The notes beneath the pieces are model-generated. The model searched no databases and had not been told where the DNA came from. It worked only from the letters and a program-made list of their open reading frames with translations. A stretch of DNA of 64,000 nt. Source: Udaeobacter sp963725505 (GTDB taxonomy: Bacteria; Verrucomicrobiota; Verrucomicrobiia; Chthoniobacterales; UBA10450). Location of the stretch: the NCBI GenBank assembly GCA_963725505.1, contig CAVRYN010000002.1, forward strand, positions 62,001 to 126,000, in the 5' to 3' direction. How positions within the stretch are numbered: position 1 is the stretch's first letter; each line of letters opens with the position of its first letter. This document shows positions 12,283 to 20,152 of the stretch, piece by piece. A program made the position numbers and the translations under genes.

Positions 12283-12428
12283 TGTTAACAAGCCAGAAGG
12301 TCATTGACGCGATCAACTCCGACAGTCGTCGCGAGCAGGCGAACAAATCGGATACGAATTCAGCGCGGAGTTGGAGTATTACGCGATCGCGGCGCATTTC
12401 GCGGTGGAGGTGTTGCCGCGATTGTGAT
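12283..12428 (+). pseudogene. Ferritin 5' remnant
   Basis: ATGTTAACAAGCCAGAAGGT and the following bases parallel the start of the intact ferritin at 13012 (MLTSQKVIDAIN). A 23-bp insertion after the AAC codon throws the frame out. Beyond it the match resumes (GGATACGAATTCAGCGCGGA; compare QIGYEFSAELQYY) and ends about 12428, after the codons for EVLPR. Only the first fifth of a ferritin gene is left. Confidence 0.8.
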
Positions 12429-12588
12429 CTTCTGCGCTTCTAAATGCGGCTCCCCTGCTCCCATGCATCGTAAGCGGCTTATGATGCGACCTCAAGCTGG
12501 TGTTTTCTGAGTTTTTATTAACGTCGCAAATTGCGATCTTAAACGCGTACCGGCTTACAAATTCACTCCCTATTTCGAGAACGAGGTC

Positions 12589-12789
12589 GTGCGCAAACGG
12601 CCGTATCTCACCAGGGAGATGTGCATTCGCGTGATCGAATCGTCAATTCGCTCCGAGCCGCAGGAGCAGGATCGACATCGGTTTTGGGCGCGCGTCGATG
12701 AGCTGGGCGGTCGCTACTTGCGAGTGGTGACGCTCGCCGATAAAGTCACCATACACAACGCCTTCCTTGATCGTCGTTTCAAACCATGA
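12589..12789 (+). CDS. Small DUF4258-like protein
   Basis: A 66-residue protein (KRPYLTREMCIRVIESSIR, GRYLRVVTLADKVTIHNAFLDR). The frame stays open upstream to 12511 and encodes family-like YKFTPYFENEVV before the GTG at 12589, so the real start may be an unusual codon or the N-terminus may have been lost. It overlaps the next gene by 4 bp (ATGA), so the two are probably translated together. Small DUF4258-type proteins next to DUF2283 partners occur as pairs in many bacteria and may be toxin-antitoxin-like. That role is inference only. Confidence 0.6.
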   Translation: MRKRPYLTREMCIRVIESSIRSEPQEQDRHRFWARVDELGGRYLRVVTLADKVTIHNAFLDRRFKP

Positions 12790-13001
12790 AATTGAATTAC
12801 CACCCGGACACGGATTCCCTTTACATCGATTTATCGGCCAAACCCAGCGCCGAAAGTGTCGAGGTTTCCAAGGGCGTCGTCTTGGATTATGATGCGGACG
12901 GCAATCTGGTCGGCATCGATATCGATCACGCCAGTTCGAAACTGAATTTGCGAGAACTGGTCACGAGCCACATTCCACTGAAAACAGCGGGGAAACCTTA
13001 A
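12786..13001 (+). CDS. DUF2283 family protein
   Basis: A 71-residue protein: LNYHPDTDSLYIDLS, then VVLDYDADGNLVGIDIDHAS, the hallmark of DUF2283. It starts on the ATG overlapping the stop of the DUF4258-like gene and ends 10 bp before ferritin. Function unknown. The coupled pair could be a small regulatory or toxin-antitoxin module. Confidence 0.8.
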   Translation: MKLNYHPDTDSLYIDLSAKPSAESVEVSKGVVLDYDADGNLVGIDIDHASSKLNLRELVTSHIPLKTAGKP

Positions 13002-13011
13002 AGAAATCACC

Positions 13012-13524
13012 ATGCTAACAAGTCAAAAAGTAATCGACGCCATTAACGAACAGATCGGATACGAATTCAGTGCGGAGCTGCAGTATTACGCGATTGGGGC
13101 GCATTTTGCGGCCGAGGCGTTGCCGCAGTTGTCGCAGCATTTTTTTCAGCAGGCCGAGGAAGAAAAAGGCCACGCGCTGCGATTTATCAAATATGTGGTC
13201 GATGCTGGGGGGCGCGTGGCGATCCCGGCGATCGATGCGCCTAAATCGAAATTCAAGACTCCGCGCGATGCGGTCAAGCTTTCGCTCGATCAGGAAATTC
13301 ATGTCACCCAGCAAATCAACGGGCTGGTCGGGTTGGCGCGAAAGCAGAACGACTACATCACCATCAATTTCCTCCAGTGGTTCCTGACTGAGCAGCTTGA
13401 GGAAGTTTCGTCGATGGATAATTTGCTGAAGATCATTGAGCGCGCGGGCAATGATTTGCTTCAAGCCGATGAATATCTCGCTCGCGTCGGGCTGAGAACG
13501 ATGCCAGACCCGCCGAAGCAATAA
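13012..13524 (+). CDS. Ferritin / bacterioferritin-like iron storage protein
   Basis: A 170-residue four-helix ferritin-like protein. The N-terminus is MLTSQKVIDAINEQIGYEFS and the diiron-site helices include EFSAELQYY, FFQQAEEEKGHALRF (ExxH) and LTEQLEEVSS. It would store iron by oxidising Fe(II) at the ferroxidase centre and mineralising it inside the shell. ATG start with AAAGAAAT upstream. Remnants of sister copies lie on both sides (12283-12428 and 13662-13712), so the gene was once tandemly repeated. Confidence 0.9.
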   Translation: MLTSQKVIDAINEQIGYEFSAELQYYAIGAHFAAEALPQLSQHFFQQAEEEKGHALRFIKYVVDAGGRVAIPAIDAPKSKFKTPRDAVKLSLDQEIHVTQQINGLVGLARKQNDYITINFLQWFLTEQLEEVSSMDNLLKIIERAGNDLLQADEYLARVGLRTMPDPPKQ

Positions 13525-13661
13525 GGATCCACAGAAATATTTAGAGATTTGACTCGTTCGTCTCCCGACTCTCTCGCCGCTACCTCGCGGCTCAACCGTC
13601 TATGTCGCTAGCCCCGCTCACTCCGTTCTCGACTCCGCTCGGAATGACAAAGAGCGGACAG

Positions 13662-13712
13662 TACCTCGCGCGGGTCGGTGTGAAGGCAATGCCGGAATCG
13701 ACAAAAGAGTGA
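13662..13712 (+). pseudogene. Ferritin 3' remnant
   Basis: Reading from 13662 gives YLARVGVKAMPESTKE and a TGA stop, which parallels the C-terminus of the intact ferritin (YLARVGLRTMPDPPKQ). The upstream 130 bp does not encode ferritin but holds a dispersed repeat (TCGACTCCGCTCGGAATGAC). The stop codon runs straight into a REP pair. Confidence 0.75.
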
Positions 13713-13779
13713 TTGTAGGGCGCTTGTACCAAGCGCCCATTTTGTTTGCTCGGCGTTTGACACAAACGCCGCTACAGCG
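13712..13779. repeat. REP-like inverted pair
   Basis: GATTGTAGGGCGCTTGTACC with the self-complementary GGGCGCTTG / CAAGCGCCC, then CGGCGTTTGACACAAACGCCG followed by CTACAG. The two hairpins are in opposite orientation, each with GTAG/CTAC at the outer edge. The remaining gap to 13874 has no further feature I can support. Confidence 0.7.
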
Positions 13780-13874
13780 TCCTGAAATTTGATTCTCGAC
13801 GAAGGGCGATCCTTGGAATAATTCTCGCGCAAAACGCTTGAATAGAACCCACCGGAAGGAGTCTAATCCCACAC

Positions 13875-14189
13875 ATGAAAATAAAATTACCACTCAGTTT
13901 GTTGGCCGCAGCGAGTCTGGCGCTGAGCAGCGCAGCCTTTGCCGCGGGTGCAAAAACCTATGAGGCGACGGGACCAGTGCTGGAAGTGAATGACTCGATG
14001 ATTGCGGTCCAGAAGGGAAAAGACCGCTGGGAAATCAATCGTGACGCCAACACCAAAGTCACCGGAGACGTCAAAGTTGGCGATAAAGTTCACATCACCT
14101 ACACGATGTCCGCTACAGAGATCGAAGTGAAAGCGGGCAAAGGTGCTAAGAAAGAAGCAGCCAGTCCGGCGGCTTCGCCAAAGAAATAA
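13875..14189 (+). CDS. Secreted small OB-fold-like (DUF5666-like) protein
   Basis: A 104-residue protein with an N-terminal signal peptide (MKIKLPLSLLAAASLALSS, cleavage probably after AFA). The mature part (TGPVLEVNDSMIAVQKG, WEINRDANTKVTGDVKVGD, VHITYTM) is a compact beta-barrel-like domain. The tail is Lys/Ala/Pro-rich. Probably periplasmic. A purine-rich AAGGAG site lies upstream of the ATG. Function unknown. Confidence 0.72.
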   Translation: MKIKLPLSLLAAASLALSSAAFAAGAKTYEATGPVLEVNDSMIAVQKGKDRWEINRDANTKVTGDVKVGDKVHITYTMSATEIEVKAGKGAKKEAASPAASPKK

Positions 14190-14200
14190 AATACCGACTC

Positions 14201-14242
14201 AGATCGCCGGGTGCGCAAAACGTATCCGGCGATTTCTTTTTC
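14201..14242 (+). terminator. Rho-independent terminator
   Basis: Stem GATCGCCGG / CCGGCGATT with a 15-nt loop, followed by TCTTTTTCT. It lies 12 bp after the stop of the small secreted protein. Confidence 0.75.
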
Positions 14243-14298
14243 TGTAGCCACGTCGCTGTGCGACGTACGAACACGGCCCGCAGGGCCGTGGCTACAGC
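14243..14298. repeat. REP-like inverted pair
   Basis: TGTAGCCACG at the left and CGTGGCTACA at the right are exact complements. Inside are two hairpins (ACGTCGCTGTGCGACGT and CGGCCCGCAGGGCCG). It separates the 3' ends of two convergent genes and touches the stop codon of the HerA-like ATPase. Confidence 0.75.
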
Positions 14299-15860
14299 TA
14301 TCGTCGGCGCCCGCTGCCGCCGAGAATTCCTCCCAGAAGGCCGCGAACAAGTTGGCGCCCGACTTGGCTGCTGGCTGCGCGCATCGCACTCTTGGCCATT
14401 GAAGTCGCAAGCGAATCATGAACAGCGCCGCGCGGCCCGATCGTTGGCTGAAACGCAGCAGTGACACTTCCCAATGCCTCCGCGAGCACCGATGATTGCG
14501 GCCGTTCAGGCGGGGGCTCACCCAGTGCCACTGGCGCTGAGCCGGCGCTTTGCGTTTTCTCCCCTGCTCTGGCCTGCAATTTTTCGTAAGCCGATTCCCG
14601 ATCAATGGCCTTTTCGTAGTGACCCGCGAGCACCGACGAATCGATAACTTGCTTTCGCTGATCCGGCGTGATTGCGCCGACCTGACTGCGTGGCGGAACA
14701 ATTTTTGCGCGCTCCACGACTTGCGGGCTGCCGTTTTCATCCAGCATTGATACAAGCGCTTCGCCAACGGCGAGTTCAGTGAGCACGGTCTCAACGTTTA
14801 GTTTCGGATTTTGCCGAAACGTTTCGGCAGCGGCTTTCACCGCCTTCTGGTCGCGCGGTGTGAAAGCGCGCAAGGCGTGTTGCACGCGGTTACCGAGTTG
14901 GCCAAGAACGACCTCGGGAATATCCAGCGGATTCTGGCTGACGAAGTAAACGCCGACTCCTTTTGAGCGGATCAGTCGCACCATCTGCTCGATCTTTTGT
15001 TGGACCGTCGGTGCGATATCGGTGAAGAGCAGATGCGCTTCATCAAAAAAGAAGACCAACTTCGGTTTTTCCGGATCACCAATTTCGGGAAGGTTTTCGA
15101 ACAGCTCGGAGAGCATCCAGAGCAGAAACGTCGCATACACTTTCGGCGACTTTTGCATCAGCTTGTCAGCAGCGAGAATGTTAACGACGCCGCGTCCAGT
15201 CTGAGTTTGAATCAAATCTTCGAGATTGAGCGCGGGCTCACCGAAAAATTTGTCCGCTCCCTGCGATTCTAGCGCGAGCAGATTGCGCTGGATCGCGCCC
15301 GCGCTGGCAGAGGAGATATTTCCATACTGCGTTTTGAATTGGTCTGCATTGTCCGCGACGTACTGCAACATTGCGCGCAGATCCTTGAGATCGAGAAGGA
15401 GTAAACCGTTATCGTCAGCGATCTTGAAGACCATGTTGAGCACGCCTTCCTGGGTGTCGTTCAAATCGAGTAAGCGTCCGAGCAGCAGCGGGCCCATTTC
15501 CGAAACAGTCGCGCGCACGGGATGGCCTTGTTCGCCGAACACGTCCCAGAACACGACCGGACAAGCTTCACCCTTGAAATCAGCAATACCGAGCTCTTTT
15601 GCGCGCTCGATCACCTTCGGATTGCTCCCGCCAGGCTGGCTTAATCCAGCGAGATCGCCTTTCACGTCGGCCATGAAAACCGGCACGCCACGCGCACTAA
15701 AATTTTCCGCCAGAGTTTGCAGCGTGACTGTCTTACCCGTCCCTGTGGCGCCGGCGATCAATCCGTGTCGATTCGCCATTTTGGGCAGCAAAAAGATTGG
15801 TTCCTCAGATTGTGCAACGAGGATGGGATCAGCCATGGCTGGAAACTTTGATTTTGCCAA
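14298..15860 (-). CDS. HerA-like ATPase (DUF853 family)
   Basis: A 520-residue P-loop ATPase of the HerA/FtsK group. Walker A is GATGTGKTVTLQ near residue 38; Walker B is PKLVFFFDEAHLLF near 265. The segment MVRLIRSKGVGVYFVSQNP followed by LGQLGNRVQHALRAFTP is the sensor/arginine region typical of DUF853. Members are hexameric ATPases of unclear role; DNA translocation is a guess by family. The C-terminus (LLGGILGGSGRRR) is complete. An internal ATG at 15836 (MADPILVAQ) is an equally good start. Confidence 0.9.
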   Translation of the reverse strand: MAKSKFPAMADPILVAQSEEPIFLLPKMANRHGLIAGATGTGKTVTLQTLAENFSARGVPVFMADVKGDLAGLSQPGGSNPKVIERAKELGIADFKGEACPVVFWDVFGEQGHPVRATVSEMGPLLLGRLLDLNDTQEGVLNMVFKIADDNGLLLLDLKDLRAMLQYVADNADQFKTQYGNISSASAGAIQRNLLALESQGADKFFGEPALNLEDLIQTQTGRGVVNILAADKLMQKSPKVYATFLLWMLSELFENLPEIGDPEKPKLVFFFDEAHLLFTDIAPTVQQKIEQMVRLIRSKGVGVYFVSQNPLDIPEVVLGQLGNRVQHALRAFTPRDQKAVKAAAETFRQNPKLNVETVLTELAVGEALVSMLDENGSPQVVERAKIVPPRSQVGAITPDQRKQVIDSSVLAGHYEKAIDRESAYEKLQARAGEKTQSAGSAPVALGEPPPERPQSSVLAEALGSVTAAFQPTIGPRGAVHDSLATSMAKSAMRAASSQVGRQLVRGLLGGILGGSGRRR

Positions 15861-15898
15861 CAGCAGTGCAATTGTCCAGCACTGGTCGCGCGCCCACT

Positions 15899-16348
15899 CT
15901 AGAAACCGCGGTCAACGATCGCGGCTACAGTGCAGCGCCTGCGCCAGGCGCCGAGGACGAGGCCGCTGATCGAAAAGGCCACAAACGGTCGGCCCATGTC
16001 GATCAGGATGAGTGGCCAGGGATTTGTTTCGAAAGCGGAGAACACCGCGATGGTGGCGTGTTCAACAAATAAAAAGCCGAACCAGCAAAGCAGCGCGATC
16101 TTCAATCCGGCGACTGCCGTGGTTGCATTGAGACGTGAGATCAGCCAAGCCAACGTGTAATTCACCACGATTGCGGTAACGATTGCGAACACGTATGCGC
16201 TGACGTTATGAGTGCGCTCGATGTCGGTCATCGTCCGGGCGTGAAGATTGAGCCATTTCTCGCCAAAGACGGCGTACCATCCCCAGCCGATAAGTTGGTG
16301 AATCACGACAAGGATCCAAACTGCGAGATGATTGATTTTGGTGTTCAC
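15899..16348 (-). CDS. DUF1761 family membrane protein
   Basis: A 149-residue protein with four predicted membrane segments (NHLAVWILVVIHQLIGWGWY; VFAIVTAIVVNYTLAWLI; GLKIALLCWFGFLFVEHA; plus one near residues 115-135). GWGWYAVFGEKW fits the DUF1761 N-terminal signature. Function unknown. The stop is 38 bp upstream of the HerA-like gene start, so the two may be cotranscribed. Confidence 0.75.
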   Translation of the reverse strand: MNTKINHLAVWILVVIHQLIGWGWYAVFGEKWLNLHARTMTDIERTHNVSAYVFAIVTAIVVNYTLAWLISRLNATTAVAGLKIALLCWFGFLFVEHATIAVFSAFETNPWPLILIDMGRPFVAFSISGLVLGAWRRRCTVAAIVDRGF

Positions 16349-16423
16349 AAAGTTTGCGGATTATCGAGGCGGCTGAAGTTTGATTGCAAGTAGATTCCAG
16401 CGCTGATCGTGCCCAACTCCCCG

Positions 16424-16530
16424 CCTCTCCCCTTGGCCAAGGGGAGAGGATTGAGGTGAGGGGTTCTTCCATGCCCGCGACACAGATGGCGCAATCCTCA
16501 CCCTCCCCCGCTCCCTTGGGAAGGGACAGG
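16424..16530. repeat. Dispersed palindromic repeat (CTCTCCCC type)
   Basis: A perfect 26-bp palindrome (arms of CCTCTCCCCTTGG, 16424-16449) is followed by TTGAGGTGAGGGG. A diverged inverted partner follows about 45 bp later (CAATCCTCACCCTCCCCC ... CCCTTGGGAAGGGACAGG). It fills the gap between the DUF1761 gene and yraN. Confidence 0.75.
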
Positions 16531-16548
16531 CGACCTTAATCCGCCGCA

Positions 16549-17013
16549 TCAGTAGAGATATGGCTTCGAGAGCGGGAATGCATTCTTGATCAATTCAAGG
16601 CGTGGTTTCGCGTCATCGGCAACGATGACTTCCACAACATCGAAGCGAAAAAGAATATCGGGATTGTCGAGCATCCGCAGCCAGGCCAGGCCGCCGCGAG
16701 AAATCCGTTTTTGTTTTTGTCGATCGACGGCGGCAACAGGCCGGCCAAAATCTTCCCGCGTGCGCGTTTTTACTTCGACGAATACGAGAGTGTCGTTATC
16801 CCGGCAAACAATATCGATCTCGCCGCCGCTGCGCCCCTTGAAGTTACGGTAGAGAATCTTGTATCCGTTACGCCGCAGGAATCGACACGCCAACTTCTCG
16901 CCGTGCGCGCCGCGCCGGAGATGGACCGATTTCCGCGAGTTCCTCAAGAGCGAGAAGCGGTTGCGCCACCGGTTCGAAAGATCGGCGATGGATCGGGCAA
17001 GGGCCGAATTCAT
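16549..17013 (-). CDS. yraN: UPF0102 (YraN) family protein
   Basis: A Holliday-junction-resolvase-fold protein of unknown function. GAHGEKLACRFLRRNGYKIL, then GGEIDIVCRDNDTLVFVEVKTR with the nuclease-fold D..EVK signature, then FGRPVAAVDRQKQKRI. I place the start at ATG 17013 (154 residues), which still leaves an N-terminal extension. The frame is open to 17094. Either way the gene overlaps the rnhB 3' end by about 145 bp or more, an unusually long overlap. yraN next to rnhB is a common order. Confidence 0.82.
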   Translation of the reverse strand: MNSALARSIADLSNRWRNRFSLLRNSRKSVHLRRGAHGEKLACRFLRRNGYKILYRNFKGRSGGEIDIVCRDNDTLVFVEVKTRTREDFGRPVAAVDRQKQKRISRGGLAWLRMLDNPDILFRFDVVEVIVADDAKPRLELIKNAFPLSKPYLY

Positions 17014-17566
17014 GGAGCTTAACGAGATGCAGTTCGGTGCCGTAACCTTTATGCTGGCCGAAAGAATATTGCGGAAACTGCGCGCAAAAGTCACGCATCA
17101 TTCTATCGCGGCTAACTTTGGCGATCACGCTTGCGGCGGCGATACTCAAACTAATGCAATCACCATCGATTATCGCCGTCTGCGGAAATGGAAATGGGAT
17201 CACAGGCAGACCGTCGATCAAAACGTGATCGGGTTGGTCGATCAGCGCTTCGACTGCGAAGCGCATGGCTTTATGGCTCGCACGCAGAATGTTGATTCGA
17301 TCGATCTCTATGGAATCGACAATGCCAACAGTCCATCTCAGTTCGGGATTAGCGACCAGTTCGCAATAGATATCCTCGCGCAATTCAGGCGCAAGCTGTT
17401 TGGAATCGTTCAGGCGACGATGACGGAATTTTTCGGGCAGGACCACTGCAGCCGCGACGACTGGACCCGCCAACGCGCCGCGGCCTGCTTCGTCGATGCC
17501 GGCTATGCGAGCGACGCCATTAGCGCGGAGTTTTTTCTCGTAACGAAAACCGCAGCGCCGATACAT
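16868..17566 (-). CDS. rnhB: Ribonuclease HII
   Basis: A 232-residue enzyme that cleaves the RNA strand of RNA-DNA hybrids and removes misincorporated ribonucleotides. RIAGIDEAGRGALAGPVVAAA carries the first catalytic Asp-Glu pair, LNDSKQL follows, VLIDGLP holds the next Asp and AAASVIAKVSRDRMM the last conserved region. Normal family homology ends near SFEPV; the final 30 residues are an extension lying in the overlap with yraN. Confidence 0.94.
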   Translation of the reverse strand: MYRRCGFRYEKKLRANGVARIAGIDEAGRGALAGPVVAAAVVLPEKFRHRRLNDSKQLAPELREDIYCELVANPELRWTVGIVDSIEIDRINILRASHKAMRFAVEALIDQPDHVLIDGLPVIPFPFPQTAIIDGDCISLSIAAASVIAKVSRDRMMRDFCAQFPQYSFGQHKGYGTELHLVKLHEFGPCPIHRRSFEPVAQPLLALEELAEIGPSPARRARREVGVSIPAA

Positions 17567-17576
17567 GTCCCCAATT

Positions 17577-17656
17577 TAGCGATTCAATGATTTAACGATT
17601 TAGCGATTTAATCCTCATGCTTCAATCGTTAATTCGCTAATTCGCCAAATCGCTAA
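17577..17656. repeat. Inverted octamer arrays (GATTTARC words)
   Basis: The left arm repeats GATTCAAT, GATTTAAC, GATTTAGC and GATTTAAT in direct 8-bp steps. The right arm repeats CAATCGTT, AATTCGCT, AATTCGCC and AAATCGCT, the complement. They lie between rnhB and rplS. Single-arm versions of the same word occur near 18200 and at 34187-34205. Confidence 0.7.
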
Positions 17657-17666
17657 ATGACCGACG

Positions 17667-18008
17667 TCACTCCCGCACCGCTGTTGCTTCCTTGCCTTTG
17701 CGGGTACGAAGATAATTCAATCTTGCGCGGCGAACGCGCCCCTCTTGTTCCACCTCTATCTTTGCAATGCGCGGCGAGTGCAACGGGAAAACTCGCTCGA
17801 CACCTTCACCGTAGGAAATGCGGCGCACGGTAAATGTTTCATTCAGCCCGCGGCCTTTGCGTCCGATGACGACTCCGGCGAATATCTGGATTCGTTCCTT
17901 GTCCCCCTCCACAACCCGCGTATGGACGCGGACGCTGTCGCCGACCTTGAATGTGTTCGCGTCGGCTTTTTGTTGTTCTTTCTCGATCGCATCGATGATC
18001 TGGTTCAT
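17667..18008 (-). CDS. rplS: 50S ribosomal protein L19
   Basis: A 113-residue L19. The start MNQIIDAIEKEQ at 18008 matches the family and has GAGGAA upstream. A longer frame to 18107 would add residues encoded by repeat DNA and is rejected. FKVGDSVRVHTRVVEGDKER, FAGVVIGRKGRGLNETFTVR and GVERVFPLHSPRI are conserved L19 blocks. L19 sits at the 30S-50S interface. Confidence 0.96.
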   Translation of the reverse strand: MNQIIDAIEKEQQKADANTFKVGDSVRVHTRVVEGDKERIQIFAGVVIGRKGRGLNETFTVRRISYGEGVERVFPLHSPRIAKIEVEQEGRVRRARLNYLRTRKGKEATAVRE

Positions 18009-18030
18009 GGCAATTCCTCTCTTTACCGCG

Positions 18031-18145
18031 TGCGGAACATAGACCTCTGAGTCTGTGCGCTCAGCCCCGAATCCTTTCGCAGCTGAAGCTCGAGATGGCG
18101 GGTTCAAAACCCGCTGGCCGCACAGGCTTCAAGCCTATGTTCCGA
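18031..18145. repeat. Inverted repeat upstream of rplS (CATAGGCTTGAAGCCTGTG type)
   Basis: GCGGAACATAGACCTCTGAG at the left and AAGCCTATGTTCCG at the right are imperfect complements with a shared CACAG/CTGTG core. A small hairpin (GCGGGTTcaaaACCCGC) lies between them. The element is in the rplS 5' region on the minus strand, so it may be in the leader transcript. Confidence 0.6.
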
Positions 18146-18271
18146 GAGCGGGACGGAGAGCTTCCAACACGCAGGGGAAAATTGCAACTGAGAAGAATCC
18201 ATTTAGCGATTTATTGATTTAGAATTTGGTAATCGGACTTGCTGGGTTTCAGCCCCAGAAGCTTTCGGGGC

Positions 18272-18344
<73 letters not shown>

Positions 18345-18449
18345 ATTTTCGCTACGCGAACATCCGATATTCAACTTCCAACGTCGAATGTTCAAGGCCA
18401 CAGCATTTTTGATTTCGATTTTGGATCGCCGATTTGCAATTGTCGATCC

Positions 18450-20081
18450 GTGCCACGATTCGGACGGTTTGTTCTGATCTTTGTTGAACTCGCGATTCTT
18501 ACCGCACTAATCCTGGCAACACGGTGCGCGAATTATCAGGACGTTTTTGTCGGCGGGAACATTTACTTCGTTGATGCGGATTGTTATGCGCGGATGACGC
18601 GCGTGCAGATGTGCGATGCAAGGCCGGGACTGATCGTGCGGCATCATGCGTTTGAAAATTTTCCACAGGGGACAACTCCACACACGACCGCGCCGTTCGA
18701 CTATCTCATCCTCGGACTGTCGCTTCTGCTAAAGCCGTTCACGGCGCACGCGCTCGATTTGGCTGGGGCATTTGTTTCGCCCTTGCTTGCGTTGCTGGGC
18801 GGCTGGTTTCTCTGGTGGTGGTCGCGTCGAATGCAATTCCGTCATCGCTGGGTGATGCTGAGCCTGTACGCGATCAGTCCGATTCTCGTCCATGGGACGG
18901 AGCTTGGCAGGCCCGATCATCAATCGTTGTCCATGCTGCTCGTGACGATCGCGATTTGCGCGGAGTGGAGCCGCGGCGAAGCAACGGGCGCGGCGACCGC
19001 ACGATGGGCCGTCCTGAGCGGAACCGCTTGGGGATTGGCGATTTGGAATTCTGCCTATGAATCGCTCGTTCTATTCCTGCTAGTAATCGTGCTCCTGCTC
19101 GCCTGCCACGCCGTAGCGCAGCAAAGCCGGGTGCTCGGCGGGAAAAGGACGCCGCACAGCGGCGCGGCTACACCGAAATCTTGCCGCGCTGGTTGGGTTT
19201 GTTTTGTTCTGATCACTGCGATTGCGCTCTTGATTGAGCGGCGCATCCCGTCGTTATCGGTTCTGCGTTCGAACGGGATTTTCAGAAACTGGGCGCACAC
19301 GATTGGCGAACTCGTGCACATCTCACCGGCAAATCCGATCTGGCTGCGCTGGTGCGGGTATCTGTTTTTGGTCGCGCCATTTTTGATTTGGATGAATATC
19401 AGGACGCGAAGAGACGGCGCGCAACGAGTGCGCATCCTAGCAATTTATGTTCTTCTCTTCGCCACGTACTTGCTCACCATTTGGCAAGCGCGCTGGGGAT
19501 ACTTCTTTGCATTAATATTCGCGCTTGCGCTTCCGGCTTTGCTCGCGCCAATCAAATCGCGAGCAGCAGTTTGGATTGCATTTGTGTTATCGATCTTTCC
19601 CATTTTGCGCGATTGGGATGAACGGCTTTGGCCAAATGAAACGCAATTAGCCGCTCGCGTGGAACGGCGGAATGAATCGGCGCAGTTGCGCGAACTGGCG
19701 CTCAACTTGCAATCGCGCGACGTGCATCCGTTTCTTGCGCCGTGGTGGCTTTCGCCCTCGATCGCCTATTGGTCCGGGCAGCCTGGAGTGGCCGGAAGTT
19801 CGCACGAGAGCCTCAACGGCATCGCAGACATCGCGCGATTTTTTCTTTCGGAGGATTTGCAACAAGCCCGCGAAATTCTGCAGAAACACCGAGTGGCGTG
19901 GGTTTGTGCGTACGATTCCGACCGCGTGGCGCAAAATTCCGCAGCCATCCTGAACCAGGCATTACCCCTGCATCCGCTCTGTCACGTATTGGATCGAACG
20001 CCCGGCCAAGCGCCGCATTTTCTGATTTTCTCCGCGCAGACCGCGACGTTCAAACTATACCGGACCGCTGTTGAACGATAA
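18450..20081 (+). CDS. STT3/PglB-like GT-C family membrane protein
   Basis: A 543-residue polytopic membrane protein. The first loop contains NIYFVDADCYARMTR with an acidic pair, and then FENFPQGTTPHTTAPFDY, matching the layout of the first catalytic loop of STT3-type oligosaccharyltransferases (D..Y.R, then P.G and aromatic/PLDY). GRPDHQSLSMLL near residue 153 resembles their DHH-like motif. The C-terminal 150 residues are soluble. The GTG start is not certain. It may transfer a lipid-linked glycan, which is inference from motifs only. A REP-like sequence is embedded in frame at about residues 226-246. Confidence 0.68.
   Translation: MPRFGRFVLIFVELAILTALILATRCANYQDVFVGGNIYFVDADCYARMTRVQMCDARPGLIVRHHAFENFPQGTTPHTTAPFDYLILGLSLLLKPFTAHALDLAGAFVSPLLALLGGWFLWWWSRRMQFRHRWVMLSLYAISPILVHGTELGRPDHQSLSMLLVTIAICAEWSRGEATGAATARWAVLSGTAWGLAIWNSAYESLVLFLLVIVLLLACHAVAQQSRVLGGKRTPHSGAATPKSCRAGWVCFVLITAIALLIERRIPSLSVLRSNGIFRNWAHTIGELVHISPANPIWLRWCGYLFLVAPFLIWMNIRTRRDGAQRVRILAIYVLLFATYLLTIWQARWGYFFALIFALALPALLAPIKSRAAVWIAFVLSIFPILRDWDERLWPNETQLAARVERRNESAQLRELALNLQSRDVHPFLAPWWLSPSIAYWSGQPGVAGSSHESLNGIADIARFFLSEDLQQAREILQKHRVAWVCAYDSDRVAQNSAAILNQALPLHPLCHVLDRTPGQAPHFLIFSAQTATFKLYRTAVER
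19149..19172. repeat. REP-like hairpin inside the STT3-like gene
   Basis: ACGCCGCACAGCGGCG is a hairpin followed by CGGCTACA, the complement of the TGTAGCCG end seen in the other REP copies. It is read in frame as RTPHSGAATP, in a stretch (QQSRVLGGKRTP) that breaks the surrounding membrane topology. Confidence 0.65.
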
Positions 20082-20152
20082 AAATGAATAAAAAGTTCCG
20101 ATGACACACGAGAATCCGTTGACAGGCATCGGCGAGTGTCACAATCTACTCA

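Noticed and set aside
18009..18107. N-terminal extension of L19
   Set aside because: The added residues come from an inverted repeat; L19 proteins start at MNQII, which has a good ribosome binding site.
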